Shown: positions 18,412 to 27,180 of the stretch, piece by piece
How positions within the stretch are numbered: the first letter of the stretch is position 1
How the letters are laid out: each line of letters starts with the position of its first letter
Assembly (NCBI RefSeq): GCF_002284565.1
Contig: NZ_NPKI01000026.1
Coordinates: 225,292-289,291 of the forward strand
DNA from: Mesorhizobium mediterraneum
Lineage (GTDB): Bacteria; Pseudomonadota; Alphaproteobacteria; Rhizobiales; Rhizobiaceae
Direction of reading: 5' to 3'
Length of the DNA: 64,000 bases
Translations under genes and position numbers: made by a program
The notes under the pieces: model-generated
What the model saw: only the letters and a program-made list of their open reading frames with translations
Database searches by the model: none
Told to the model about the DNA's origin: nothing

Positions 18412-19734
18412 TCATAGCCTCTTTTCGACCAGCACCTCGACGCGGCGGTTCAAGGCCCGTCCCGCGCGCGTGCTGTCGTCGGCCACTGGATCGGTAGCTG
18501 CACGTCCTTCGAAGCGAATGCGGTCCTGCGGCACACCGTTCTGGACCAGCATCTCGGTAATGGTTGCTGCGCGCGCTTCCGACAGCCGCTGGTTGGTGGA
18601 AAGCGGATTGGACCGTTGCAAAGGAATACTGTCGGTATGGCCGACCACGGTGATTTTTCCGATCAGTTCCTGATTGGCCAAGATCACTTTGGCGATCGAA
18701 CCAATCAGCGGCTCGAAGCCTTCCGTCAGTGTCGGCCGCGACGACTGGAACAGTTCGGGGTTGGAGGCCTGAATGATCAGCCTGGCCAGCGAAACGCTCT
18801 CGGTGCCGCTTAGCGCGGCCCTGAGATTCGCCGGCGCTCCGGCCTGAAACTCCGGCACCAGCGCGAAATCCACGGCCTCCGGCGGCGGCGCTTCGACCTG
18901 AGGCGATGTGCGGCTGATATCGCCGCGCGTGGGTGGCGGCAGAGCACGAACGAGCGTAGAAAGCTCGACTGCCTGACTGCTCAGTCCCATCGACAGCCCG
19001 AGATAGATTGCCGTGGCGATAACCGCCGCACCGAGCGCCATTACCCAGATCGGAACGATGAAGCGCTGCGGCTCGTCGGATGCGATCACGCCTTTCCAGT
19101 TCGGCGACAGTGGCGCGCCGTCGGCGTCGGCATCGCGCAGGAAGCGCGCCGCAGCAACGCGAACGGCATTGAGCGAGCGGTCGCCCGACCGGCCGGGCAC
19201 ACGATATTTGCCGCGGAAGCCGAGCGCCAGGCAATGATATTGCAATTCCAGCAGTTCACGATCCCGGTTCGGGTGGCGCTCCAGTTCGTCGAGACGCGTG
19301 AAGAACTGCGTGCCGGCATCGACATCGCCTCGAAGCATCACCACAAGCGGCTGGCGCGGCCATGCGCTGGCACCGCCCCATGGCGTGTTCAAGGCCAGAT
19401 CATCGAGCAACGCCGCCACCACCCAGGCTGCCTGGTCGGCGCGCTCCAGCGAGGATCCCGCCGACATTGCCGCGTCGCGTGCCCGAACCAGCTCTTCGAG
19501 CAACCGGGTGCGCATCGCCTCCGGGTTTTCCGGTGGCAGCGCGCTTTCAAGCTCCGGCGCGAACTCGAGCAAGGGCGCGAATGCGTTGACAAGGGTGTTG
19601 GGATGCGTACGCGACCGTTTCATTGGCGCGCCCGACAGGAGTGGCGTCATCGGTCGCGGCATCGGCGCGCCGGTCAGCCGTATGCGAGTGCGTTCGCGAT
19701 CCTCCGACAGTCCGAAAGGATCATCCCGGCTCAT
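18412..19734 (-). CDS. tssL: TssL (DotU) with C-terminal OmpA domain (main operon copy)
   Basis: 440 residues: a short N-terminal tail (MSRDDPFG), a DotU cytoplasmic domain (about 45-215), one membrane helix (IVPIWVMALGAAVIATAIYL, about 228-248), then a periplasmic OmpA-like peptidoglycan-binding domain with VVGHTDSIPL, NQRLSEARAATI and NRRVEVLVEKRL. TssL anchors the baseplate to TssM; the fused OmpA domain replaces a separate TagL-type anchor. It follows tssK by a few bases and abuts tssM. The second copy at 3277-4791 has the same architecture. Confidence 0.96.
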   Translation of the reverse strand: MSRDDPFGLSEDRERTRIRLTGAPMPRPMTPLLSGAPMKRSRTHPNTLVNAFAPLLEFAPELESALPPENPEAMRTRLLEELVRARDAAMSAGSSLERADQAAWVVAALLDDLALNTPWGGASAWPRQPLVVMLRGDVDAGTQFFTRLDELERHPNRDRELLELQYHCLALGFRGKYRVPGRSGDRSLNAVRVAAARFLRDADADGAPLSPNWKGVIASDEPQRFIVPIWVMALGAAVIATAIYLGLSMGLSSQAVELSTLVRALPPPTRGDISRTSPQVEAPPPEAVDFALVPEFQAGAPANLRAALSGTESVSLARLIIQASNPELFQSSRPTLTEGFEPLIGSIAKVILANQELIGKITVVGHTDSIPLQRSNPLSTNQRLSEARAATITEMLVQNGVPQDRIRFEGRAATDPVADDSTRAGRALNRRVEVLVEKRL

Positions 19735-19738
19735 GATC

Positions 19739-21073
19739 TCACCTGTTTACCGAATAGCAGTCCACCTGCGGCTCGCTCGGCAGCACACCCGACACGCCAA
19801 TAACGAAGCCGGGGGCATCGAGCAGCGAGGCCCAGTGCTCGCTTTTCTGATCCAGTTCAAGGCACAGCCGATCGCCATCGTAGGGGATTTCGCGGGGCTG
19901 GGAATGAAGCGGTTTCAGTGGAATGCCGGGTAGACGGGATTTCCATAGACCCTCGAACTGATCGGCCGAACCGACAGTCGCCTGGTTGACGAAAATCTTA
20001 CGCAAGGCATCTTCCGACAGCTCGGAACCGACCCGGATAACGATCCGGCTGGCCACCAGCAGCTTCGGGTTGTCGATGCGGATTTTCCAGACGTTGGTCG
20101 AATGCCGCATGACCGGCAGTGCGCGGGATTTAGGCTCGATGTAACGCAGGCTCAGGATGAGTGAGCGCAAGGCGTCCGCCAGCGCCAAATATGCGGGGCC
20201 GGGCGCCATGTGATCGTAGGCGGGCAACTCGCTCAGCCGTCGCGCGCTCGAGCCATAGGTCGCCATCGAACCGGCAAGACCGGCAAGCTCCAGGTAAAGC
20301 TCGGCCGGATGGAAAACATCCTGCGCCAGCATGTGCGCCAGTCGTGGACGCGCCGCATTGGCGAGATTGAGCATCAAGAGGTCTTCGACGCTACGCCCTG
20401 GCCCACCCATGACCATTTTGCCATGCGCCTCGGCGATTTGGTCGAGGCCGGTGACGACTTCCAAAAGCAACTGCCGGTACCAGGCCACTGCTCCGGTAAC
20501 CAGTGTCGGCGGCAGGAACGTCTCATCCAGGGAGACGCCGCCATCGGCTCGAACGCCTTTGATGTCGGCTATGGGCAAGGCGGTGTAGCCGCCAACCGAT
20601 TTTCCCGGTGCAAGCAGCAGCGCCTGCGGTCGGGCGATTTCGATTTCTTCAGGATCCGAACCGCCCTGGACGGCGTCGCGCACCGAAACGATGCGCCCAT
20701 GATAGCGTGCTCCTGTCGAGGCCGCGTGCGCCGGATCGAAGCCGACACCGCCAGCAGGCTCGATCGGCAGGGCGACCAGCACCGGTCCGGCACCCGTATC
20801 GGCGGTGACCGGCAGCGGTCGTGGCGCGTCCATCAGGTCAGGGATGGAGAAGGGGGTTCCATCCGGAAAGATGCCCTGTGCCGACAGGATCGAGACCTGG
20901 CCGGCATCGAGCATTGCCTGGTCCAGCGTCAGCTGCTGAAAGCCGAACGTATGCAACTGCCCGGCCTGCAACGCGCCGCGCACCGTCGCCTCGAAAAAGC
21001 GATCCTGCTGCTGAAAATGCTGGGTCCGCAGAAACAGGCCTTCGGACCACAGCACCCTGTTTGCATCGCTCAT
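19739..21073 (-). CDS. tssK: TssK T6SS baseplate protein
   Basis: 444 residues from the ATG at 21073 (MSDANRVLWSEGLFLRTQHFQQQDRF), the classic TssK/ImpJ start; an ATG eight codons earlier is less likely. Later blocks are ALPVMRHSTNVWKIRI and EIPYDGDRLCLELDQ. TssK is a cytoplasmic trimer linking the baseplate to TssL/TssM. Only one copy is present, so both TssL-TssM pairs would have to share it unless another lies outside the window. It is in the main operon between tssJ and tssL. Confidence 0.96.
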   Translation of the reverse strand: MSDANRVLWSEGLFLRTQHFQQQDRFFEATVRGALQAGQLHTFGFQQLTLDQAMLDAGQVSILSAQGIFPDGTPFSIPDLMDAPRPLPVTADTGAGPVLVALPIEPAGGVGFDPAHAASTGARYHGRIVSVRDAVQGGSDPEEIEIARPQALLLAPGKSVGGYTALPIADIKGVRADGGVSLDETFLPPTLVTGAVAWYRQLLLEVVTGLDQIAEAHGKMVMGGPGRSVEDLLMLNLANAARPRLAHMLAQDVFHPAELYLELAGLAGSMATYGSSARRLSELPAYDHMAPGPAYLALADALRSLILSLRYIEPKSRALPVMRHSTNVWKIRIDNPKLLVASRIVIRVGSELSEDALRKIFVNQATVGSADQFEGLWKSRLPGIPLKPLHSQPREIPYDGDRLCLELDQKSEHWASLLDAPGFVIGVSGVLPSEPQVDCYSVNR

Positions 21074-21112
21074 GCCGCTACTTCCTGCATCGAGCACCCC
21101 TTGCCCTGGCCG

Positions 21113-21565
21113 CTAGGCGGAAATGCCGCCGCTGCCAAGCGTGACGTTGACGGTAACTGTTGATCCCGACGACACCGACTTGGTTGTGCGCCAGCTCCGG
21201 CCGCCGGGCTCGCGAACGAGGGCAACGAAGCCCAGCGCAGCCGCGTCCGGCTCTACGGTGATGGTTTTGGATGCGGTCTTTCCCGGCCCGACGGAGATCT
21301 GGTCGGATCCAATGAGATCGCCTGCGAGTGCGGAGCCGGCATCCCCCTGCAGCGCGAAATAATCGGCCGAGTTGAATTTACCGGTGCTGCGCAGCCGCAT
21401 CACGAGGACCGTCACGGGCCGGTCGCCGCCACCTGGTCCCGGGTTCATGCCGGCCGCGCCGGTCAGGTTGACGGTGACCGCGGATGGTTTTGGCGGACCG
21501 CTCTGACAAGCCGCAAGCAGCCCGGTTGCGCCCAGGGCAACGATAAATTCGCGTCGATCGATCAT
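21113..21565 (-). CDS. tssJ: TssJ T6SS outer-membrane lipoprotein
   Basis: 150 residues. A short N-terminal signal ends in the lipobox LLAAC (Cys about residue 20), so the protein is lipid-anchored. The remaining chain is a small beta-sandwich as in TssJ/SciN (VTVNLTGAAGMNPG, PVTVLVMRLRSTGKF), with GFVALVREPGGRSWR near the end. The n-region DRREFIVALG contains a twin arginine, so export through Tat is possible. It contacts the periplasmic part of TssM. Only one tssJ is present. It lies between tagH and tssK and is co-directional with them. Confidence 0.93.
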   Translation of the reverse strand: MIDRREFIVALGATGLLAACQSGPPKPSAVTVNLTGAAGMNPGPGGGDRPVTVLVMRLRSTGKFNSADYFALQGDAGSALAGDLIGSDQISVGPGKTASKTITVEPDAAALGFVALVREPGGRSWRTTKSVSSGSTVTVNVTLGSGGISA

Positions 21566-21568
21566 TTT

Positions 21569-23026
21569 TCACTCCTCCTCATATGCATCCCGAAAATCAG
21601 CGCCGATTTCGCCGAGGAAGCTCGATTCCGCACTCTGGGCGATTTCACGATGGCGTTTCTGGTATAGCTCCCACAGCTTGGCGCTGCGCCCGCCAGAAAG
21701 CAGGGTGCCGATCGCTGAACTTGATTTCAACTCTTCCTCGATCGCTGCCGGGTCAAAACGGTCAATCATCCGCCGCAAGGCCGACTGCACGCCTCGCCAG
21801 GCGCGCACGTGATGTTGCGCGAGATCGCGGACCGCATCCGCGATTGCCGCTTCGCCGGCCAGAAATCCGGGGCTGCGCTCCGCTATGATGGTCACGATGG
21901 CGTCGTCGACCGTCGGCAGAAACTTGAGCGGATTGACTTCAGAGGCTCCCACCACCGTCTGGGCGACGCGAGCGTTTCCCTTTTCCTCGGCCCGCTTGCG
22001 CAGCAGCTGCATCAGGCCTTCCATCATGAGCCGATACTCGCGACCGAACTTCTCCATTTCCGCGACGCTGTCGCGTCCGGGAAAATCGGCTTCCTCAATG
22101 CCCATGCCGCGCAAGAACGCAGTGCGAAGGGCCGTATTCGCCTGTTGTGCCGCTGCCAGGGAGGGGGCGGGTTTGGGAGCAACGCCAGCACGTGGCGGAG
22201 AAGGGATATCTGCCGCCTGGCCACGCAAATCCCAGGGATCGGCCGATTGCGGTCTTCCGGCGAGATGTTTGCGTTGACCGGTCGAGCTGGCGCCGTTTCT
22301 CGAATCGGGCGACGCGGCCGGCCCGAAACCGAAATCGTCATCAAATTCGGATGACCTTTTTGAAGCGGCCTCGGTTGCGCCGGACGGCACCGAATCGAGG
22401 CTGAATGGGTCTGCGGGGCCTGGCGCACCACTTGGTTCAGAATAGACGGCGCCATTCGGCGCGGGCGTTGATACCGGGTCGAGGCTGAACGGGTCGTCGA
22501 AGGCCTGCGAACTGCGCTGGTTGGCGCGCTCAAACGCTCCTGGAATCGGCTGCTCGAACGGGTTCGGCAGATCGGCGGGACGCGGTCGTCGCGGCTCTTC
22601 TTCGACCGTGGCTGAAAAGAAATCATCGCGGCCGATGCTTACCGGCGCTCGTGATGCTGGCGGCGACCGTTCCGGGACCGATTGGCTGGTTGCTGGTGCT
22701 TGAGCGACCGGCGTCTGCAGATCGACGCATACGATGTAATCGCCCAGTCTCAGCCGCATGCCGTTTTGAAGACGGACCGACGTGCCAGCGCCGAGCGGAC
22801 TGTCAGAGTCGTTTATGAACAACCCGCTGCTTGATGTGTCGGTGACGAAATATCCATCCCGCCCGCCGGTGATCTTGCAATGGGCGCGTGAAACGAACAT
22901 GTCGGGATCGTCGATCTGCCAGCCTGCGTCCGCGCTGCGGCCGATCACCAACTCACCCTCGTCCAGTCGGGTCTGCCGTACCGCCTGGGTCCGTGGTCCT
23001 TGCTCCAGAGTCAGCAGCAGACTCAT
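21569..23026 (-). CDS. tagH: FHA-domain T6SS protein (TagH/ImpI, main operon copy)
   Basis: 485 residues from the ATG at 23026, which overlaps the tssG stop (ATGA). The FHA domain is at about 20-95 (ELVIGRSADAGWQIDD, MFVSRAHCKITGG, SGLFINDS). A long low-complexity linker rich in Pro, Asp, Phe and Ser (repeated DPFSLD) spans about 100-290. The C-terminal VI_FHA domain contains EVNPLKFLPTVDDA. The protein should bind phosphothreonine on a T6SS component. No PpkA/PppA pair is seen nearby. It is the longer of two FHA paralogues in the window. Confidence 0.93.
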   Translation of the reverse strand: MSLLLTLEQGPRTQAVRQTRLDEGELVIGRSADAGWQIDDPDMFVSRAHCKITGGRDGYFVTDTSSSGLFINDSDSPLGAGTSVRLQNGMRLRLGDYIVCVDLQTPVAQAPATSQSVPERSPPASRAPVSIGRDDFFSATVEEEPRRPRPADLPNPFEQPIPGAFERANQRSSQAFDDPFSLDPVSTPAPNGAVYSEPSGAPGPADPFSLDSVPSGATEAASKRSSEFDDDFGFGPAASPDSRNGASSTGQRKHLAGRPQSADPWDLRGQAADIPSPPRAGVAPKPAPSLAAAQQANTALRTAFLRGMGIEEADFPGRDSVAEMEKFGREYRLMMEGLMQLLRKRAEEKGNARVAQTVVGASEVNPLKFLPTVDDAIVTIIAERSPGFLAGEAAIADAVRDLAQHHVRAWRGVQSALRRMIDRFDPAAIEEELKSSSAIGTLLSGGRSAKLWELYQKRHREIAQSAESSFLGEIGADFRDAYEEE

Positions 23027-24090
23027 GCCGCGACCCCCGCCATTTCCGGCCGCCATCCGACAATTGTCCGCAGCCGCATATCGTCAGCATCGCCCCTTTC
23101 AGCAGGCCGCACAAGCCAGGTGGTTCGGCCGAGCTGTACCGCTCCGATGCGGGGCTGCGGCACGGCTTCACGCGCGAGCACGATCCGCAGATCGACGTCG
23201 AGCGATTCCCCAACCATGTCGCGAACGGCCTGTTTGAACATTTTCAGACGTTGACCGCCCGGCAGGAACGTTTTGAACTCCTCATACCCGAGCGGGCCGA
23301 CGCGGAGTTCGATCCTGCTTTGGCGGCTGAAAACGCGCGGGCCGATCGTCGCCCCGCGACCCAGCACTGCATAAGCTTGTGCAAGGCGGGTCTGGAGCGA
23401 TGCTGGGATGGTCATCCAGGTGGCAACGAACTCCTTGATCTGCACCGGCACCTTGAACGCTTCCGCCAGGAACAGCGTCAGCCGCTCCGGGCCGTCGACC
23501 TGGCCGGCGAGCGATGCTGCCTGGCGAAGCTTCACGGCGTCGAGATCGGGATTGTGGGTGCCGGGCAGTCCGATTCCCGCCATGGCTTCAAGCATGGCCC
23601 TTACCCGGCCGCCGACCGCACGTTCGACCTGTACCGCCGGATGCGCATCCGCCCAGGCCCGATAGTACAGGGCGATCATGCGGTGCTGGAGAATATTGAC
23701 GAAGTCCACGAACGTCGTGTCGCTGGTCTGCCGTGCGTCAGCGCCGGTGAACCAGCGCTGCGACAGACGATCGAGTACCCAGCGTGTCAAATGAAGCGGC
23801 ATGGGGCCTTCCGGTCCCATCAGCCCGAGATTCGCGATCGTGACCCGGGCCGGCGTCTTGTCCTTCGCTTCGCGGAATTCAACCACGTCCTTGGCGGAAA
23901 AGCTCAGACGCACGTGCTGCCCGAGCCTTGCCGGCTCGCGATCCGCGTGGCCGGAATAGCCGAACAGCCCACCCCTGCGTTCGAGCCGGCGCAAAAGCTC
24001 GAAAAAGTCGAACGTATCAGACAGCCCCTCGACCCGGTTCAGGTCGAGTTCGCCTAGATCAGGTGGCGATTGCCGGGCGTCATCGGCCAT
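23023..24090 (-). CDS. tssG: TssG T6SS baseplate protein
   Basis: 355 residues from the ATG at 24090, which lies inside the last 37 bases of tssF. Hallmarks are DFFELLRRLERRGG and the GLMGPEGPMPLHLTRWVLDR block shared by TssG/ImpH proteins, then LGRGATIGPRVFSRQSRIELRVGPL. TssG joins TssF, TssE and TssK in the wedge of the baseplate. A longer frame to 24261 was rejected because it only adds sequence antisense-like and low in family similarity within tssF. Confidence 0.96.
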   Translation of the reverse strand: MADDARQSPPDLGELDLNRVEGLSDTFDFFELLRRLERRGGLFGYSGHADREPARLGQHVRLSFSAKDVVEFREAKDKTPARVTIANLGLMGPEGPMPLHLTRWVLDRLSQRWFTGADARQTSDTTFVDFVNILQHRMIALYYRAWADAHPAVQVERAVGGRVRAMLEAMAGIGLPGTHNPDLDAVKLRQAASLAGQVDGPERLTLFLAEAFKVPVQIKEFVATWMTIPASLQTRLAQAYAVLGRGATIGPRVFSRQSRIELRVGPLGYEEFKTFLPGGQRLKMFKQAVRDMVGESLDVDLRIVLAREAVPQPRIGAVQLGRTTWLVRPAERGDADDMRLRTIVGWRPEMAGVAA

Positions 24091-25928
24091 GGCACATCCT
24101 CCTGCTTCTGCAGCAGCCGCGTGCGGGTCCGCACAAAGCCGTTTATTCCTGCGTGGCGGGCAAACAGCCGCGCAAGCAAGGCTGAAAGCAGCAATGTGCT
24201 TTGCCCTGCCAGGACCGACTGGTCCACATGCAATGTCACTTCCGTGCCCCTTCCGAAGCACATCGGCCCATCGATCTGCAGCCGTTCGATGACGGACCGC
24301 GAGTCAATACGAACGATCGAGTGCACATTGCGTGCGAGGCTCGGATCTCCCCGGTCGGCATAAAGATCGAGCAGCGCATGCAGCGGATCGACACCACGAC
24401 CTTCCTTGGCAAGGCTGAGAAAGTTGAGCGCCAGCTGCGCCACGAGCCGCCAGGCGAGATTGTCGGCTCGGGATTCGCCTTCGGCGCCCGCGGGCAGGGC
24501 GGCCGGGATAGCCGGCTGGGGCGGACGCAGCGCACCGAGAAGCCGGACCGTTTCGACCGGATCGCCTGTCTCCAGCGTCAAGGTAGGGTTGTCGTCGAGG
24601 ATCGGCAGATCGCGGTTGGTGCAAAGCGCCATGATGTCGACACGCTTCAGCGGTCGGTTCGCCGGGCTTCCGACCGGCCGTGAAATCGATAGAAAAACGT
24701 CGTCTCCAGTGTATGAGGTGCGGGTCAACCCGTCGCGCCGTTCATCTTCGGTGGCCCGGCGAGGGCGCCGTTCGGTGGAAAAGACCCAGCCATTGTTGCG
24801 ATTTTGCCCCAGGCTGAAGAGCTCCGGAATTTCGGCGTCGGTGCCCTCGGAATCGGCGTCCTCGACGCGGGTCACCCGATAGATTTCGAAGTCCCGCGCC
24901 CGCGTGCGGTCGGCATGCAGCACTTGCCGCGTTCTGCGGGGATCAAGCTCGATGACGTTGCAGTCACGCTCGAAGAGGTTGATGATCGGCGTCGCAAAAA
25001 GTTCGAAATCCGCCGGCGTCACATCGGCAAGTTCGGGTGCTGGACGCCGGAACATGAAGATGATTTCGATCCCGGCGTCGCATCTGCGCACGACCGGTTG
25101 CAGTCCTGAAACCCGCACGTAGTGAAAGCGCTCGGGCATCATGAAATATTCACGCAGCAGACGGTACCCTTCGAATGTCGGCCGGGTACGAGGCATCAAC
25201 GCCTCGTCGTCGCTGATGCCGACCATTTCGGGTGCCGGCAACGGCGATAGGGGGTTGGCCTTGCCTTCGGCTCGTGCACCAACGGCCGAGCAGACGCCGA
25301 AAACTGCGTCAAACAGCAATGGCGCTTTGGTGCGCCCAGCAAAATAGAAATCGAGCCGGTCAAGCGCCAGTTCGTCGAGCTTGCCTTTTCCGGCCCGACC
25401 AAGCGTGATACGCAGCGCCGCCTCGCCGCCTACGCCGCCGATCGGTGTTATGCCGGCCGCTGCCAACCCGCTGCGATCCTGGAAATAACTAACCGACTTG
25501 ATGGTTATCGGCCACAGCGTCATTTCCTGCGCTGTGGTGAAGGTGCAGCGCGTCGACAGGCCGGGTTGCAGACCGGACACCAGCCGCGTGTTCCGCCTGA
25601 CGACATGGCCGGCAACCATCGACTGGACCTGCTGTCCGGGTTTCAGCACTGCCATCGCCGTTGCCGGCGCCGGCGTAACCAGATCGGGATAAAGGACATC
25701 CAGGACGCTGCGTGAAAACCTCGAGCGCTCGGCATCGACTTTCAACCGGGTGCGCGCAGCGAGAAAGGCGACGCCGTCAAGCAGCCGCTCCACATACGGA
25801 TCCGGGCAGGGGACCGTATCGAGCGAGAGATTGCGCGCCACCGCCGGATGCATGTCGGCAAATTCTGCCGCGAGTCCGCGAATATGGGACAGTTCCTCCT
25901 CGTAATATTCTACGAAGACGCGATCCAT
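24054..25928 (-). CDS. tssF: TssF T6SS baseplate protein
   Basis: 624 residues. It starts MDRVFVEYYEEELSHIRGLAAEFADMHP, the typical ImpG/VasA N-terminus, and contains VARNLSLD and DPYVERLLDGVAFLAARTRLK. TssF is the core scaffold of the baseplate wedge with TssG. It is two bases from tssE and overlaps tssG, so it is translated in the same string. The length is usual for the family and no break is visible. Confidence 0.97.
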   Translation of the reverse strand: MDRVFVEYYEEELSHIRGLAAEFADMHPAVARNLSLDTVPCPDPYVERLLDGVAFLAARTRLKVDAERSRFSRSVLDVLYPDLVTPAPATAMAVLKPGQQVQSMVAGHVVRRNTRLVSGLQPGLSTRCTFTTAQEMTLWPITIKSVSYFQDRSGLAAAGITPIGGVGGEAALRITLGRAGKGKLDELALDRLDFYFAGRTKAPLLFDAVFGVCSAVGARAEGKANPLSPLPAPEMVGISDDEALMPRTRPTFEGYRLLREYFMMPERFHYVRVSGLQPVVRRCDAGIEIIFMFRRPAPELADVTPADFELFATPIINLFERDCNVIELDPRRTRQVLHADRTRARDFEIYRVTRVEDADSEGTDAEIPELFSLGQNRNNGWVFSTERRPRRATEDERRDGLTRTSYTGDDVFLSISRPVGSPANRPLKRVDIMALCTNRDLPILDDNPTLTLETGDPVETVRLLGALRPPQPAIPAALPAGAEGESRADNLAWRLVAQLALNFLSLAKEGRGVDPLHALLDLYADRGDPSLARNVHSIVRIDSRSVIERLQIDGPMCFGRGTEVTLHVDQSVLAGQSTLLLSALLARLFARHAGINGFVRTRTRLLQKQEDVPWPMTPGNRHLI

Positions 25929-25929
25929 C

Positions 25930-26691
25930 TCAGCTTTCCCTAAATTCGGTCCGGGCCAAGCCGTTATCGAGATTGATTGTGGTGCGCAGGCGCATGCGTT
26001 CCGGCGTCGGCGTCATGATCAGCACAGCGTCTATCTCGATCTTCAGGCCCACACTTTTGTCACCAAGGGTCACCGTTACCTTTGTTGCGCTTTCCTTGAG
26101 ACGTGGCTCGAACGTGGCAAGGATGGAACGGATCTCGCGCGCCAGGGTTTCGCGATCAAAGTCGCGGGACGAACGGCCCGAGAAGGAGGGCACGCCGTAA
26201 TTGACCACACTTCGACGCACTTCCGGAAAATCGGCAAGCGACGGCGGATTGTCCGCGGACTGTTCGTTTTCAAGATCTGAAAGAAGCGGAACGGCTTCGA
26301 AGCGCTCGGTATTGAAGAGAGCTTCGATGTCACGTCGCACGGCCTCCCTGAGGACGCGGGCCGATACGACCACGCCGCGGCTTTCGATCTCCGCGCGGTG
26401 TTGGGTTTGAAAGATCAGGCGGTGCAGACGCCGCTTCTGATCGGATGTGAGCTCGGCGTCGGCGTCGATGATCCGCGTGGTACTTGCGATGAGGATGTCC
26501 AGCCGGTCCGCGCCAAGCTCGTCGAGCAAGACCTGGCGCAGCCCGTCTATTTCCGAGGCCACGCCCGGCAGGTCATTGACGAGGCGGTCCCAAAGAGAGG
26601 GCTGGACCGCTTCGCGTTTCGCTCGCGAACTGCCGGTAACCTGCAGCTTGTCCGCGCCGGGCCGCCGAGCCTCACTTGCCGACATAGACAT
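25930..26691 (-). CDS. tssE: TssE (gp25-like) T6SS baseplate protein
   Basis: About 253 residues. The gp25/lysozyme-like core occupies the C-terminal half (DIEALFNTERFE, SVVNYGVPSFSGRS, REIRSILATFEPRLKES, VTLGDKSVGLKIEIDAVL). The N-terminal half before that core is longer than in gammaproteobacterial TssE but is common in rhizobial ImpF. ATGs at 26718, 26691 and 26685 are all possible, and each overlaps the 3' end of hcp; the last two are closest to family expectation. Confidence 0.9.
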   Translation of the reverse strand: MSMSASEARRPGADKLQVTGSSRAKREAVQPSLWDRLVNDLPGVASEIDGLRQVLLDELGADRLDILIASTTRIIDADAELTSDQKRRLHRLIFQTQHRAEIESRGVVVSARVLREAVRRDIEALFNTERFEAVPLLSDLENEQSADNPPSLADFPEVRRSVVNYGVPSFSGRSSRDFDRETLAREIRSILATFEPRLKESATKVTVTLGDKSVGLKIEIDAVLIMTPTPERMRLRTTINLDNGLARTEFRES

Positions 26692-27133
26692 CCATTTCGA
26701 TTTCGTCATCCTTGTCATAGACGAACTTGATCTTCTTGTAGGCGAAGCTGACCTCCTCCTGGATCAGGTCTTCCTCGTCCTCGGCCTGCGTCATGTCGTA
26801 CTCCATGATCGAGGCGTCAGTCAGGGTAACGACTAGGTAGTCGCTGGTTTCCCCATCGATGGTCCGGCGTGCGGAGAACACAACTTCGTCCAGCGCCTTG
26901 TTGTCGAATAGCGCCTTCTTCAGATAGGGCGACGACTTGTCATAGTGCTTGGTGAACTTGATCATGCCGAGGGACACACGACCGCGGCGTGAGAGCGAAT
27001 TCGGATCGTATGGCGCGACAATCTTGTAATCGACCCCATGGACTTCGATTTCATCTTCGTGGCCGTCTCGAACGCTTGGCCCTTTGATGTCCGGAACCTT
27101 TAGAAAGCCGTCGATTTTCACTGATGTTGGCAT
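26672..27133 (-). CDS. hcp: Hcp (TssD) T6SS tube protein
   Basis: 153 residues, with the usual Hcp layout: KIDGFLKVPDIKGPS, HEDEIEVHGVDYK, SLGMIKFTKHYDKSSPYLKKAL and the ending EIEMDVYVGK. Hexamers stack into the inner tube that carries effectors. A good Shine-Dalgarno (GGAG, about seven bases before the ATG) is present in the 47-base gap after tssC, as expected for the most abundantly made subunit. It is the only hcp in the window. Confidence 0.97.
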   Translation of the reverse strand: MPTSVKIDGFLKVPDIKGPSVRDGHEDEIEVHGVDYKIVAPYDPNSLSRRGRVSLGMIKFTKHYDKSSPYLKKALFDNKALDEVVFSARRTIDGETSDYLVVTLTDASIMEYDMTQAEDEEDLIQEEVSFAYKKIKFVYDKDDEIEMDVYVGK

Positions 27134-27180
27134 TGTCTTTCTCCAGCGCTTTCAAACAAAACAGATGATGTTGCTGCAAA

